A DNA stretch of 45,522 nucleotides, taken from Rhodanobacteraceae bacterium (GTDB lineage: Bacteria; Pseudomonadota; Gammaproteobacteria; Xanthomonadales; Rhodanobacteraceae). How positions within the stretch are numbered: position 1 is the first letter of the stretch; each line of letters starts with the position of its first letter. Below, one piece after another: positions 1-8,904 of this stretch. The stretch is taken from positions 1 through 45,522 of the forward strand of contig JAICJG010000009.1 in the NCBI GenBank assembly GCA_025928585.1, read 5' to 3'. The position numbers and the translations under genes were made by a program. The notes under the pieces are model-generated. The model did no database searches, was not told the origin of the DNA, and worked only from the letters and a program-made list of their open reading frames with translations.

Positions 1-1
1 C

Positions 2-346
2 GCGGTGGTATTCGTGCTGGACGATCCGGAGCGGATGTCACGCGCGCACTGGGGCGCGTACGGTGTGGCCAAGGCCGGGTTGGAGCGGCTGGCGTCGATC
101 CTGCACGATGAAACCGATTCGACTTCCTTGCGCGTGCATGCGCTGTTGCCTGCCCCGATGCGCACGGCGCTGCGGCGGACGGTTTGGGCGGGCGAGGACC
201 CGGGCGGGGTGGCGGCCCCCGAAGCGGCGGCGCAGGCGGTGCTGTACCTGCTGTCGGCCGCCGGCGCCGCCGCGCGCGGCAAGGTGCTGGATCTGCGTGA
301 GAGCAGGGAAGAGGGAGCAGCGAGCAGGGAACAGGGGGTGGTATAG
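2..346 (+). CDS. SDR-family oxidoreductase, C-terminal part (YciK-like)
   Basis: This is the 3' end of a gene that begins before the window. It carries the short-chain dehydrogenase active-site pattern Tyr-x3-Lys in WGAYGVAKAG, preceded by the helix that normally holds the catalytic Ser region. The stretch RVHALLPAPMRTALR and the WGAY..K context resemble the YciK subgroup of NAD(P)-dependent SDRs, whose substrate is not settled. The last 15 or so residues (RESREEGAASREQ) are unusually rich in Glu, Arg and Ser. They are encoded by a dispersed AGCAGGGA-type repeat at 301-340, so the native C-terminus may have been extended by repeat invasion. The SDR family assignment is firm. The YciK-like placement is a recollection of family sequence, not a search. 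Confidence 0.8.
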   Translation, partial: AVVFVLDDPERMSRAHWGAYGVAKAGLERLASILHDETDSTSLRVHALLPAPMRTALRRTVWAGEDPGGVAAPEAAAQAVLYLLSAAGAAARGKVLDLRESREEGAASREQGVV

Positions 347-495
347 GCTCGCGATTCCGTGGCCCGCGAGGTGTACGTGAGCAGTTCCGGGCTGGCTCAG
401 GAAACGTCCATGCCGTAGGAACGGGCTCACTCGGATTTGTTGGCGAAAATCGCAGCGGTCGTCGCGCGTTGTCCCCTGCTCCCTTTTCCCTGCTC
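301..495. repeat. Inverted pair of AGCAGGGA-type repeats
   Basis: Bases 301-320 (GAGCAGGGAAGAGGGAGCAG) pair with 476-495 as an inverted repeat with one mismatch, enclosing about 155 bp. The left arm lies in the last codons of the SDR gene and the right arm lies just before the marC start. The same purine-rich motif recurs near 4633, 29119, 29229 and 36889. Confidence 0.7.
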
Positions 496-505
496 CCTGG
501 CTCCC

Positions 506-1114
506 ATGCAATCCCAAATGACCATTCTCTCGGCGGGCATCATGCTGTTCCTGGTGCTCGACCCGCTCGGCAATGTGCCGTTCTTCCTCAGCGTCCTCAA
601 GGAGGTGCCGCCGCGGCGGCGGCGCTGGGTGATGGCGCGCGAATTGCTGATCGCGCTGGGGGTGCTGGTCGCGTTCCTGCTCGGCGGCCGCGAGCTGCTG
701 GCGATCATGCACCTGCGCCAGGAGGCGATCAGCATCGCGGGCGGCATCGTCTTGTTCCTGATCGCGATCAAGATGGTGTTTCCGCCCGGCGACGGCGGCA
801 TTTTCGGTCCGCCCGGACAAGGCGAGCCTTTCATCGTGCCGTTGGCCATCCCGGGTGTCGCGGGTCCATCCGCGATGGCCGCGCTGCTGCTCCTGACCAG
901 CACCCAGCCGGGCCGGCAGGTGGAATGGGGACTTGCGCTGTTCGCGGCGTGGCTCGCGACCGCGGTGATCCTGATGAGTTCGACCTGGCTGTTCAAGTTG
1001 CTGGGCGAGAGCGTGCTGACCGCGCTGGAGCGGGTGATGGGCATGCTGCTGATCGCGCTGTCGGTGCAGTTGTTCCTGGGTGGGCTCGAGGCCTATCTGC
1101 ATCTGGCGTCGTAG
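506..1114 (+). CDS. MarC family integral membrane protein
   Basis: A 202-residue protein made almost entirely of hydrophobic helices, about six membrane segments, with the MarC signature near the N-terminus (FLVLDPLGNVPFF) and a second conserved block IPGVAGPSAMAALLLL. MarC proteins are inner-membrane proteins with no agreed transport substrate. The early link to multiple antibiotic resistance in E. coli has not held up. The start was placed at the ATG at 506, because the 23 upstream in-frame residues are encoded by a CCCTGCTCCC repeat and lack family resemblance. The length fits the family (about 200-220 residues). It stands alone, with about 125 bp to ppnN. Confidence 0.88.
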   Translation: MQSQMTILSAGIMLFLVLDPLGNVPFFLSVLKEVPPRRRRWVMARELLIALGVLVAFLLGGRELLAIMHLRQEAISIAGGIVLFLIAIKMVFPPGDGGIFGPPGQGEPFIVPLAIPGVAGPSAMAALLLLTSTQPGRQVEWGLALFAAWLATAVILMSSTWLFKLLGESVLTALERVMGMLLIALSVQLFLGGLEAYLHLAS

Positions 1115-1240
1115 TGCCCCGTGCTCGCGCGGTTTTGCCGGAATGCGCCGTTACCATCAGCCCATGGCGGTCCGCGGGCGCCAGCACGGCCCGTCCTCGC
1201 CTGAATTTCCAGGGAAACCTCTTCGAACGAAACCCTACGT

Positions 1241-2650
1241 ATGAACGACCTTGCCCATGCGAACGACGCAAGGCCCGCGACGGTGGATGCGCAGACCGTC
1301 CCGGCCGGCGCCCTCGACGTGTTGTCGCGCAACGAAATCGTGCGGCTGCGGGATGCCACCGAGGCGGGTCTGCAGGGCCTGCTGCGCTCGTGCGCGCTCG
1401 CGGTGCTCACTTCCGGGGCGATCCAGGACGACGCCCGCACGATGCTCGACCGCTATCCGGACTTCGACATCGAGGTGCTCCAGGAGGATCGCGGCGTGAA
1501 GCTGGACCTCAGGAATGCCCCCGCGCAGGCGTTCGTCGACGGCAAGATCATCCGCGGCACCAACGAATTGCTGTTCGCGGTGGTGCGCGACATCGTCTAC
1601 GTGTCCACCCAGATCGACGCCGGGCAGTTCGACCTCGCCGATTCCAGCGGCATCACCCACGCGGTGTTCGACATCCTGCGCAATGCGCGGGTGCTGCGGG
1701 CGCGATTCGACCCCAATCTCGTGGTCTGCTGGGGCGGGCACTCCATCTCGCGCGAGGAGTACGACTACAGCAAGGACGTCGGCTACCAGCTCGGCCTGCG
1801 CAGCATGGACATCTGCACCGGCTGCGGCGCCGGTGCGATGAAGGGGCCGATGAAGGGCGCGACGATCGCGCACGCCAAGCAGCGGCATTACGAGAACCGC
1901 TACATCGGGCTCACCGAACCCGGCATCATCGCGGCCGAATCGCCGAACCCGATCGTCAACAGCCTGGTGATCCTGCCGGACATCGAGAAGCGGCTGGAAG
2001 CGTTCGTGCGCGTGGGCCACGGCTTTGTGGTGTTCCCGGGCGGGGTCGGCACCGCCGAGGAAATCCTGTACCTGCTCGGCATCCTGCTCGACCCGCGCAA
2101 CGCCAACCTGCCGTTTCCCTTGGTATTCACCGGTCCTGCCGTCGCAGCTCCGTACTTCGAACAGATCGACGCGTTCCTGCGGCTGGTGCTGGGCGAGCGG
2201 GCCGCCGGCCGCTACCGGATCATCATCGACGATCCGGTGGCCGTGGCCCACGCGATGCAGCAAGGCATCGAGGACGTACGCAGCCACCGGGTGGAGCAGC
2301 ACGACGCATTCTTCTTCAACTGGGAGATGTGGATCGACCTGGCCTTCCAGCAGCCGTTCGCGCCGACCCACGAGGCGATGGCGGCGCTGGACCTCAATCG
2401 CGGCCGTGCGCCCCACGACCTCGCGGCCGACATGCGGCGTGCGTTTTCCGGCATCGTCGCCGGCAACGTCAAGGAAGAGGGCATGCGCCGGATCGACAGC
2501 GCGGGTCCCTACCGGATCCATGGCGACCCGGAGTTCATGCACGCGCTCGACAACCTGCTGCAAGGCTTCGTCGCGCAGCACCGGATGAAGCTGCCGGGGC
2601 GCAAGTACGTTCCGTGTTACAGGATCGTTCCCGGAAATGCCGGTGCGTGA
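1241..2650 (+). CDS. ppnN: Pyrimidine/purine nucleotide 5'-monophosphate nucleosidase (LOG family)
   Basis: A 469-residue protein matching E. coli YgdH/PpnN in length and order: an N-terminal domain of about 140 residues, a Rossmann-like lysine decarboxylase/LOG domain, then a C-terminal extension. The LOG hallmark PGGVGTAEE is at residues 266-274, and the nucleotide-binding stretch [15 protein letters not shown] starts near 192. Enzymes of this family cleave nucleoside monophosphates to free base plus ribose 5-phosphate. In E. coli the activity is stimulated by (p)ppGpp. The gene is monocistronic by spacing: 126 bp upstream of it and 148 bp down to mutL. No frameshift or missing motif was seen. 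The alternative label, lysine decarboxylase family protein, is an old misnomer. Confidence 0.93.
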   Translation: MNDLAHANDARPATVDAQTVPAGALDVLSRNEIVRLRDATEAGLQGLLRSCALAVLTSGAIQDDARTMLDRYPDFDIEVLQEDRGVKLDLRNAPAQAFVDGKIIRGTNELLFAVVRDIVYVSTQIDAGQFDLADSSGITHAVFDILRNARVLRARFDPNLVVCWGGHSISREEYDYSKDVGYQLGLRSMDICTGCGAGAMKGPMKGATIAHAKQRHYENRYIGLTEPGIIAAESPNPIVNSLVILPDIEKRLEAFVRVGHGFVVFPGGVGTAEEILYLLGILLDPRNANLPFPLVFTGPAVAAPYFEQIDAFLRLVLGERAAGRYRIIIDDPVAVAHAMQQGIEDVRSHRVEQHDAFFFNWEMWIDLAFQQPFAPTHEAMAALDLNRGRAPHDLAADMRRAFSGIVAGNVKEEGMRRIDSAGPYRIHGDPEFMHALDNLLQGFVAQHRMKLPGRKYVPCYRIVPGNAGA

Positions 2651-2798
2651 ATGCCGGAATGTCAGGAAGCGGCCTGTGACCCGGAGCCAGGCGGATCAAC
2701 GTCGATCGACCAGCAACGCCTGCAGGCAATCCGCGTTCATCCGCGTCGAAGCCCGTGCCCCGGCTCGTACGTCCGCCCTCTCCGTTATCCTCCGCACG

Positions 2799-4628
2799 AT
2801 GCCCTCGATCCGCCCACTGCCTGCCGAACTCATCAACCAGATCGCCGCGGGTGAGGTGATCGAACGGCCGGCCTCGGTCGTCAAGGAGCTCGCCGAAAAC
2901 AGTCTCGACGCCGGTGCCGGCCGCATCGACATCGACATCGAACAGGGCGGGATACGGCTGATCCGCGTGCGCGACGATGGTGCCGGGATCGCGCCGGAAG
3001 AGCTGGCGCTCGCGCTGGCGCCGCACGCCACCAGCAAGATCGCGAGCTTCGACGACCTGGCGCGGGTCGCCAGTTTCGGGTTTCGCGGAGAAGCATTGGC
3101 TTCGATCGCGTCGGTGTCGCGCGCCAGCATCACCTCGCGCCGTACAGGGGCGGCGCACGCAATGCGCATCGGGCCGGGACCGGATGCAGCACCGCAACCG
3201 GCGGCGCATCCGGCCGGCACGACCGTGGAGGTGCGTGACCTGTTCCATGCCGTGCCGGCGCGCCGCAAGTTCCTGCGCAGCGAACGAACCGAGTTCGGAC
3301 ACATCGACGAGTTGGTGCGCGGGCTGGCGCTGGTGCGTCCCGATGTCGAATTCCGGCTCACCCACAACGGCAAGCCGGTGCGGGTCCTCAAGGCCGCGGG
3401 GGATGCGGCCATGCAACTCGTGCGGGTCGGCGAATTGCTCGGCGATGCGTTCGCGGCCCATTGCCTGCGGATCGAGCAGGCGGCGGCGGGATTGCGGCTC
3501 GCGGGCTGGGTGGGGCTGCCGACGGCCTCGCGCGCGCAGCCAGACCAGCAGTATTTCCACGTCAATGGCCGGCTCGTGCGCGACCGCAGCGTGGCGCACG
3601 CGGTGCGCCAGGCCTACGCCGACGTGCTGTTCCACGGACGCCACCCGGCATTCGTGTTGTTCCTCGAGCTCGACCCGGCGGCGGTCGACGTCAACGTCCA
3701 TCCTGCGAAGCGCGAAGTGCGGTTCCGCGACATGCGCCTGGTGCACGATTTCCTGTTCCATGCCCTGCACGATGTCGTGGCCCAGACCCGCGCGGGCGAA
3801 ACGGGGTCAGGTTCACTTTCTGGCGAAACGGGGTCAGGTTCACTTTCTCGTACGGGCTTCGCGCTGCCCGGGGTAATTAGGCGAGAAAGTGAACCTGACC
3901 CCGTTTCGGCTCCCGTTTCGGCTCCGTGGCAATTCGGCCTCGCCGTGCGCGAGGCGCCGGCCGACCCCTATGCGGTCCTCGCCGGTAGATCGGGCGCCGC
4001 GGTTCCCGAGCCCGCGCCGGGTCCGCAAACCGGATCGGGAGAGGCGCCGCCGCTCGGCTACGCGCTGGCGCAACTCGCCGGCATCTACATCCTCGCGGAG
4101 AATGCAAACGGCCTCGTGCTGGTCGACATGCATGCGGCGCATGAACGGGTGACCTACGAAAAAATGAAGGCCGCGTGCGATGCCAACGAGGTACGCTCGC
4201 AGCGGCTGCTGGTTCCCGAGGCGATCGCGGTCAGCGACCGCGAGGCCGGTGCCGCCGAGGAGTACGCGGACCTCCTGGCCGAATGCGGATTCGAACTCGA
4301 TCGCAGCGGGCCGCGCCAGGTCACGGCGCGGCGCATCCCGGCGCTGCTCGATGGCGCCGACGCCGCGCAACTCGCGCGCGACGTGCTGGCGGAACTGGCC
4401 GAGCACGGCGGTTCGCGGCGGCTCGCGGAGTTGCAGAACGAACTGCTCGCCACCATGGCATGCCATGGTGCGGTGCGCGCGCACCGGCGCTTGACGCTCC
4501 CGGAAATGAATGCGCTGCTCCGGCAGATGGAAGCCACCGAGCGCTCGGGCCAGTGCAACCACGGTCGGCCCACCTGGACGCAACTTTCCGTGGCCGAGCT
4601 GGACAAGCTGTTCTTGCGGGGACGGTGA
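2799..4628 (+). CDS. mutL: DNA mismatch repair protein MutL with endonuclease motif
   Basis: A 609-residue protein coupling MutS mismatch recognition to strand incision. The N-terminal GHKL ATPase shows [10 protein letters not shown] (Glu30, Asn34), DDGAGI (59-64) and GFRGEAL (94-100). The C-terminal domain carries [12 protein letters not shown] at 443-454, which fits the DQHA(x)2E(x)4E metal site with Gln replaced by Met. It also has [16 protein letters not shown] and QCNHGRP (585-591), the other metal-site motifs. E. coli MutL lacks this site, so this protein should nick DNA as in organisms without MutH. The start at 2799 begins exactly at the conserved MPSIRPLP; the frame is open further upstream but without family resemblance. 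The linker at about residues 333-377 is partly built from a tandem and inverted repeat (see separate entry). Confidence 0.95.
   Translation: MPSIRPLPAELINQIAAGEVIERPASVVKELAENSLDAGAGRIDIDIEQGGIRLIRVRDDGAGIAPEELALALAPHATSKIASFDDLARVASFGFRGEALASIASVSRASITSRRTGAAHAMRIGPGPDAAPQPAAHPAGTTVEVRDLFHAVPARRKFLRSERTEFGHIDELVRGLALVRPDVEFRLTHNGKPVRVLKAAGDAAMQLVRVGELLGDAFAAHCLRIEQAAAGLRLAGWVGLPTASRAQPDQQYFHVNGRLVRDRSVAHAVRQAYADVLFHGRHPAFVLFLELDPAAVDVNVHPAKREVRFRDMRLVHDFLFHALHDVVAQTRAGETGSGSLSGETGSGSLSRTGFALPGVIRRESEPDPVSAPVSAPWQFGLAVREAPADPYAVLAGRSGAAVPEPAPGPQTGSGEAPPLGYALAQLAGIYILAENANGLVLVDMHAAHERVTYEKMKAACDANEVRSQRLLVPEAIAVSDREAGAAEEYADLLAECGFELDRSGPRQVTARRIPALLDGADAAQLARDVLAELAEHGGSRRLAELQNELLATMACHGAVRAHRRLTLPEMNALLRQMEATERSGQCNHGRPTWTQLSVAELDKLFLRGR
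3797..3908. repeat. 27-bp tandem plus inverted repeat inserted in the mutL linker
   Basis: The unit CGAAACGGGGTCAGGTTCAC plus CTTTCT appears at 3797-3821 and again at 3824-3850, a 27-nt period. The second copy is perfectly complementary over 27 bp to 3882-3908, with a 31-nt loop. Because 27 nt is nine codons, the tandem copies translate as GETGSGSLS twice and the frame stays open through the hairpin. Short partial copies of CCGTTTCGGCT follow at 3900-3923. From memory, GGGGTCAGGTTCACTTT-type sequences are scattered in many proteobacteria, often near REP-associated tyrosine transposases. No such transposase gene is in this window. Confidence 0.88.
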
Positions 4629-4632
4629 CGGA

Positions 4633-4686
4633 AGCAGGGAGCAGGAAGGAACGGCTGCTCCCGGATTCCGCTCCGCTGCATCCGGG
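4633..4686. repeat. AGCAGGGA repeat and short inverted repeat after mutL
   Basis: GCAGGGAGCAGG begins 5 nt after the mutL stop codon. It is followed by the inverted repeat CCCGGAT (4660-4666) and ATCCGGG (4680-4686). The placement against a stop codon matches other copies of this repeat in the window. No T-run follows, so it is not a clear intrinsic terminator. Confidence 0.5.
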
Positions 4687-4738
4687 CTGCTGCGTTATCG
4701 TTGGGCCTCTTGCATTTGGCGAATGATGGGAGTGCCGC

Positions 4739-5572
4739 ATGGATTTCGATTCGTATCGGCGCGAGATCGACGCATGGCACGCTGCGCGCATCGAGCGACT
4801 CACGGCGCCGCGCGGCTGGTTGAGCCTGGTCGGCCTCGAATGGCTGAAGCCGGGTGCGAACCGCGTCGGCAGCGCCGCCGACAACGACATCGTGTTGGAC
4901 AAGGCGCCGGCGTATCTCGGCACGGTCGAATGGAGCGGGGACGGTACGCTGGCCGTCACGCTCGATCCGGAAGTCGGCGCGACGATCGACGGCCGGGCAG
5001 TGGCGCGCGCCATATTGATCGACGACTCTCATCCCGCGCCGACCGAGGTCGCGTTCGGCACGTCGAGTTTCATCGCCGTCGATCGTGGCGGCCGCAAGGG
5101 CCTGCGGGTGCGCGACAGCGAGGCCGCGACCCGCCGGGGGTTTGCGGGGATCGAACGGTTTCCGATCGATCCCGCATGGCGGATCGTCGCGGACTGGGTG
5201 CCGCTGGATCCGCCGTTCCAACTGGCCACCGGCACCGTGATCGGCACCATCGAGCAATACCCGGCGCCCGGCAAGGCGGTATTCGAGCGCGATGGCAGAA
5301 CCTTCGAGCTGTACCCGGTGCTGGAGGCGCCTGGTGACGAGCCGCTGTTCCTGATCTTCGCCGATGCCACGTCCGGCAAGGAAACCTACGGCGCTGCGCG
5401 CTTCCTGTATGCAGACAGGCCGCGCCACGGCCGCATCGTCCTGGATTTCAACCGGGCCTACAACCCGCCGTGCGCCTTCACGCCGTATGCGACCTGTCCG
5501 CTCGCGCCGCCCGAGAACCGGCTCGCCGTGCGGGTGCCGGCGGGCGAGAAGAAGTACGGCCAAAAACAATGA
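4739..5572 (+). CDS. DUF1684 domain-containing protein
   Basis: A 277-residue protein showing the full DUF1684 pattern: an N-terminal GWLSLVGLEWLKPGANRVGS block at about residues 25-45, and a C-terminal block with SGKETYGAARFL, LDFNRAYNPPCAF and PYATCPLAPPENRL ending in AGEKKYG. The family has no established biochemical function. The middle of the protein resembles a beta-rich, FHA-like fold in some descriptions, but I cannot confirm that here. No signal peptide or membrane segment is evident, so it is probably cytoplasmic. It lies between mutL and an FKBP-type isomerase on the same strand, with gaps of about 100 bp on both sides, so co-transcription is possible but not shown. Confidence 0.88.
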   Translation: MDFDSYRREIDAWHAARIERLTAPRGWLSLVGLEWLKPGANRVGSAADNDIVLDKAPAYLGTVEWSGDGTLAVTLDPEVGATIDGRAVARAILIDDSHPAPTEVAFGTSSFIAVDRGGRKGLRVRDSEAATRRGFAGIERFPIDPAWRIVADWVPLDPPFQLATGTVIGTIEQYPAPGKAVFERDGRTFELYPVLEAPGDEPLFLIFADATSGKETYGAARFLYADRPRHGRIVLDFNRAYNPPCAFTPYATCPLAPPENRLAVRVPAGEKKYGQKQ

Positions 5573-5676
5573 CATTCGGGAACCTTTCCCGGCTGCGACG
5601 CTCAAAGTTTGCGCAATCGTGGCGGGCTTCGACGCTCGCCTGCAGTCCATCCACAAGTTATGGACCGGAAACCGGC

Positions 5677-6387
5677 ATGAGCAGGGTCATCATCGTGATG
5701 GTGCTGGTCGCGGGCACGTTGTGGCCGCTCGGGCTCGCCATCGCGCAAACCCGCAAGCCAGAGGCGACCGCAACCCAGCGCGCCGAGCTTTCCTACGCGC
5801 TCGGCTACGAGGCGGGCCTGGACTTGGGCCAGCGCAAGCTCGACGTCGACATCGCGACCGTGCTGCGCGGCGTGCAGGATGGATACTCACGCAAGAAACC
5901 CGCGTACCCGCCGCAGCAGATGCAGCAGGTGATCCACGCAATGCAGCAGAAGATGATCGCCGAGGCCCGCGCCGCCTACGAGAAGCTCGCCGCCGACAAT
6001 CTCAGGAAAGCGCAGGACTTCTTCTCCGCGAACCACAAGAAGCCGGGTGTCGTCACGCTGCCATCGGGTGTGCAGTACAAGGTGCTCGACGGCGGCAGCG
6101 GCGACAAGAGTCCGTCCATCGACAGCAAGGTGACGTTGCAATACCGTGGCGCGTTCCTGGACGGCACCGTGTTCGACAATACCGAGGACCGCGGCAAGCC
6201 GGTGGTGTTCCCGGTCAATCAGATGATCCCGGGGTGGCGCCAGATCATCACCCGCATGCATGTCGGCGACCATTGGAAAGTCTTCATCCCCCCCGACCAG
6301 GCCTACGGCATACGCGGCGAGCCGCCGCGGATCGGGCCCAACGAAGCGCTGGTGTTCGACATAAGGCTGCTCGGCGTCGAGCCGTGA
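5677..6387 (+). CDS. FKBP-type peptidyl-prolyl cis-trans isomerase, exported (FklB/Mip-like)
   Basis: A 236-residue protein. The N-terminus MSRVIIVMVLVAGTLWPLGLAIAQ is a Sec signal peptide with likely cleavage after AIAQ. An alpha-helical dimerisation-type domain follows at about 30-120 (ELSYALGYEAGLDLG, DGYSRKK, then Gln/Met-rich helices), and an FKBP domain fills the C-terminus: LPSGVQYKVL, VTLQYRGAFLDGTVFDNT, MIPGWRQ and IPPDQAYG. This is the FkpA/FklB/Mip arrangement of a periplasmic dimeric prolyl isomerase and chaperone. The start was chosen at 5677 because it gives the signal peptide directly; the frame is open further upstream but unrelated. Several active-site aromatics of the FKBP pocket (Tyr, Phe, Trp) are visible. 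Confidence 0.9.
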   Translation: MSRVIIVMVLVAGTLWPLGLAIAQTRKPEATATQRAELSYALGYEAGLDLGQRKLDVDIATVLRGVQDGYSRKKPAYPPQQMQQVIHAMQQKMIAEARAAYEKLAADNLRKAQDFFSANHKKPGVVTLPSGVQYKVLDGGSGDKSPSIDSKVTLQYRGAFLDGTVFDNTEDRGKPVVFPVNQMIPGWRQIITRMHVGDHWKVFIPPDQAYGIRGEPPRIGPNEALVFDIRLLGVEP

Positions 6388-6521
6388 TCGGACGGTCGCG
6401 GGCGTGCCGCGACCGCGCCATCGGCAAGGATCGACCGCGCGGACCCCGCGCGGCGGCTGGCCAAACGGCCGCTTGGCCGTCCTGTCGTATCGCGGTCTTA
6501 CGGGTGCGGTAGGCTTGCGGC

Positions 6522-6725
6522 ATGCGTTCTTCCGAACCCCTTCAACCGCAACGGCATCCGCCGGTGACGCCTTGCATCGGCGTCTGCCGCATGGACGCGT
6601 CCGGACTGTGCGCGGGTTGCCGTCGCACGCTTGTGGAAATCGCGCGCTGGAGTTCGATGGACAACGAAGAACGCCTGCGCTGGATCGCGGAGGTGCAGCC
6701 CACCCGGCGGCCGGCGCGGCCATGA
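6522..6725 (+). CDS. DUF1289 domain-containing small protein
   Basis: A 67-residue protein with the four-cysteine pattern typical of DUF1289: Cys18 and Cys22 (TPCIGVCRMD), then Cys30 and Cys33 (GLCAGCRRTL), followed by the Trp-containing helix ARWSSMDNEERLRW. The cysteines probably bind a metal, and the function is unknown. It overlaps the next gene by four bases (ATGA at 6722-6725), which implies translational coupling with the Nudix hydrolase. DUF1289 next to a CoA-type Nudix hydrolase or a sulfurtransferase is consistent with a small housekeeping operon. Confidence 0.85.
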   Translation: MRSSEPLQPQRHPPVTPCIGVCRMDASGLCAGCRRTLVEIARWSSMDNEERLRWIAEVQPTRRPARP

Positions 6726-7327
6726 CCGGTTGGCAGGACGCGGTAGAACAGGCGCTGCATCCCCTGGTGGCGCCACCCGGGCAGCCCGCCTGGAATCATG
6801 CATCGCTCGCGGGACTCCTGGGTGACGTGCCGCGCGCCGACGCAGCCGTACTGGTGGCGATCCGCGATGCGCCGGATCCGGGCGTGGTGTTCACGTTGCG
6901 GCGGGACGATCTCGAGCACCATGCGGGCCAGGTCAGCTTCCCCGGTGGCCGCACCGATGCGGAGGACGCCGACGCCGTGGCCACGGCGCTGCGCGAGGGC
7001 AGGGAAGAGATCGCGCTCGATACCCGCACCGTCGAACCGCTCGGCTACCTCGACCGGATCGAAACGATCAGCGGTTTCTGCGTCACCCCGGTGGTCGCGC
7101 GCATGGCGGCCGATGCCGTGCTGTCGCCGCAGCCGGACGAGGTCGCGAGGATCTTCGAGGTTCCGCTCGAGTTCCTGCTGGACCCGGCGAACCTGCACGC
7201 CTACGACATCCACCTGCGCGGCCAGCGCCGCACGATCTATGAATACCGGGGCGTCGCGCCGCGGATCTGGGGCGCGACCGCCTTGATGCTGGTGAACCTC
7301 TTGCGCAGGATGGGGCGCATGCCATGA
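6722..7327 (+). CDS. CoA pyrophosphatase, Nudix family (NudL-like)
   Basis: A 201-residue Nudix hydrolase. The upstream CoA-specific signature is VFTLRRDDLEHHAGQVSFPGG (residues 56-76). It merges with the Nudix box running from Gly76 to Glu96 and ending in ALREGREEI, which supplies the metal-binding glutamates. Enzymes with this combined motif cleave coenzyme A and its derivatives to 4'-phosphopantetheine and 3',5'-ADP. The start at 6722 is chosen by the ATGA overlap with the DUF1289 gene and by the length of NudL relatives (about 190-200 residues). Substrate assignment rests on motif, not assay; other acyl-CoA or nucleoside diphosphate substrates are possible. Confidence 0.9.
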   Translation: MTGWQDAVEQALHPLVAPPGQPAWNHASLAGLLGDVPRADAAVLVAIRDAPDPGVVFTLRRDDLEHHAGQVSFPGGRTDAEDADAVATALREGREEIALDTRTVEPLGYLDRIETISGFCVTPVVARMAADAVLSPQPDEVARIFEVPLEFLLDPANLHAYDIHLRGQRRTIYEYRGVAPRIWGATALMLVNLLRRMGRMP

Positions 7328-7490
7328 TCCTTGCAAGCGGCTGCTGCGCGCGACAGTTTCCGGAACTCGACGATCCTCCGCGGGAAGAGCATCTTTGGCG
7401 CGGATAAAATCGGCTCGACCGGTGGAACGAATGCTCCGAAGGCATCCGCTTTGACCCCGGTCCGATGGTTGGCTTCCGGAGGATCAACCG

Positions 7491-8336
7491 ATGAACGATG
7501 TCCTGATCGATGCGGAAACGCTGGCGGCGCTGCCGCCCGAATCCGTGCGGATCGTCGATTGCCGGTTCGCGCTGTCCGATCCCGGGCAGGGCGAGCGCGA
7601 GTTCCTCGAAGCCCACATTCCCGGTGCGGTGTACGCGAACCTTGACCGCGATCTTTCCGACCTGTCGAAGCAGGGACTCGGTAGGCATCCGCTGCCGGAA
7701 CCGGAAGCTTTTGCGCAAACGTTGTCGCGCTGGGGCTGGCGCCCCGGGGCCCGTGTGGTGGCGTACGACGATGCAGGGGGCGCGCTGGCAGCCGCGCGGC
7801 TGTGGTGGATGCTCGATGCCGCCGGCATCGTGGCGAGCGTGCTGGATGGCGGCTGGCGGACCTGGCACGACGCCGCGCTCCCGATCGAATCGGGCGAGGC
7901 AGCGCCGCTCGCGGCTCCGCCGGTCGAACTGCGTTTCGATCCGGAGAGGCTGGTGTCGTACGGGGAACTCGAGGTCTTGCGGCAACGGCCGGCGACGCTG
8001 CTGCTCGACGCGCGCGGCACGCCGCGCTTTCGCGGCGATTCCGAACCGCTGGACCGCGTCGGCGGGCATGTTCCCGGTGCGCGCAACCATCCGTTCACCG
8101 ACAACCTTGCCGCCGACGGGCGTTTCAAGCCCGAGGCGCAACTGCGCGGGGAATGGGACGCAGTGCTCGGCCGGCACGCACCGCAGGACGTCGTGCACAT
8201 GTGCGGCTCGGGCGTGACTGCCTGCCACAACCTGCTGGCGATGGAGGCGGTCGGCCTGCGGGGCTCGCGGTTGTTTGCGCCGTCATGGAGCGGCTGGGTG
8301 AGCGATCCGGCGCGTCCGATCGCCACGGGCGATTGA
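7491..8336 (+). CDS. sseA: Sulfurtransferase, 3-mercaptopyruvate type (two rhodanese domains)
   Basis: A 281-residue protein with two tandem rhodanese domains. The inactive N-terminal domain spans about residues 5-130 (VRIVDCRFAL, GAVYANLDRDLS). The catalytic C-terminal domain spans about 150-275, with Cys238 in CGSGVTAC. The loop CG[S/T]GVTA is the form usually seen in 3-mercaptopyruvate sulfurtransferases, whereas thiosulfate:cyanide rhodaneses typically have a more basic loop, so SseA is preferred. The enzyme moves sulfur from mercaptopyruvate to a thiol acceptor in the cytoplasm. No signal peptide is present. A short purine-rich GGAGG site lies 6-9 nt before the ATG. The gene is followed within 20 bp by the convergent pagL-like pseudogene. 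Confidence 0.88.
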   Translation: MNDVLIDAETLAALPPESVRIVDCRFALSDPGQGEREFLEAHIPGAVYANLDRDLSDLSKQGLGRHPLPEPEAFAQTLSRWGWRPGARVVAYDDAGGALAAARLWWMLDAAGIVASVLDGGWRTWHDAALPIESGEAAPLAAPPVELRFDPERLVSYGELEVLRQRPATLLLDARGTPRFRGDSEPLDRVGGHVPGARNHPFTDNLAADGRFKPEAQLRGEWDAVLGRHAPQDVVHMCGSGVTACHNLLAMEAVGLRGSRLFAPSWSGWVSDPARPIATGD

Positions 8337-8355
8337 CCTTCCGGGGGCCGAGGGC

Positions 8356-8846
8356 TCACCAGCGCACGCCGGCCAGCAGCATCGTCTCGCCGAGGTTCTT
8401 GCCGTCGCCGAGCACGTGCGCGTTGGAGACGTGCCGCAGCATCACGATGAAAATGCCGTCCTGCCAACCGGCGCTGGTCATGAATTCGAAGCGGCTGGAG
8501 AGCGCGCCCCGGTGCGGGTGCCGGCCGCGGCGAGTTGTTCGCCGCGGAACCAACGGCCGCCGGCCGTCACGAAGCGCACGCCGCCCGCGGCGAGCAGCAC
8601 CGCGTGGTCCAGGTCGTCGCGCGTCGTAGAGCGTGCATCGATCCGGCCGATTGTGAAAATCGGATCGAGGTGACCGCGGCCGTCGGCGGGTGATTCCCCG
8701 AACGCGCTCGCGAATGCCGCGCCGGTGATGCGCTGGCCGGAGGTGATGCTGGGTCCGCCCGCGAGGTCGAAGCCCGCGCCGAATGCGGGCGCGCAGGCGA
8801 GCAGGCCGGCCGCCAACACCGCCGAACGGCGCCACGCCCGGTTCAT
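8356..8846 (-). pseudogene. Frameshifted PagL-like lipid A 3-O-deacylase (acyloxyacyl hydrolase)
   Basis: Two reading frames together make one PagL-type protein of about 163 residues. The N-terminal part starts at 8846 with the signal peptide MNRAWRRSAVLAAGLLACAPAFGA and runs to TRTGA. The C-terminal part, in another frame down to 8356, carries SSRFEFMTSAGWQDG and RHVSNAHVLGDGKNLGE. The latter has the His-x-Ser pair and the Glu 15 residues later expected of the outer-membrane lipid A 3-O-deacylase active site. The frames meet near 8500-8512, where the coding strand has a GGGG run. One extra G would restore a continuous frame (TGGALSSRF). Either this is a recent inactivation, a phase-variable tract or a sequencing error. 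Neither half alone would be active. Confidence 0.75.
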
Positions 8847-8904
8847 CGGCGAAGGGGACCTTCCGACCTGGGCGAGCCCTGCCGGAAGTTGCTTGCCTGA
8901 GGCA

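Noticed and set aside
469-2679. Long plus-strand frame of 736 codons across marC and ppnN
   Set aside because: It is in another frame of two well-recognised genes and is Arg/Ala/Gly-rich, typical of shadow frames in GC-rich genomes.
4451-4470. Perfect 20-bp palindrome CACCATGGCATGCCATGGTG
   Set aside because: It encodes the conserved ATMACHGA segment of MutL in mid-gene; codon choice for a conserved motif explains it and nothing suggests a regulatory site.
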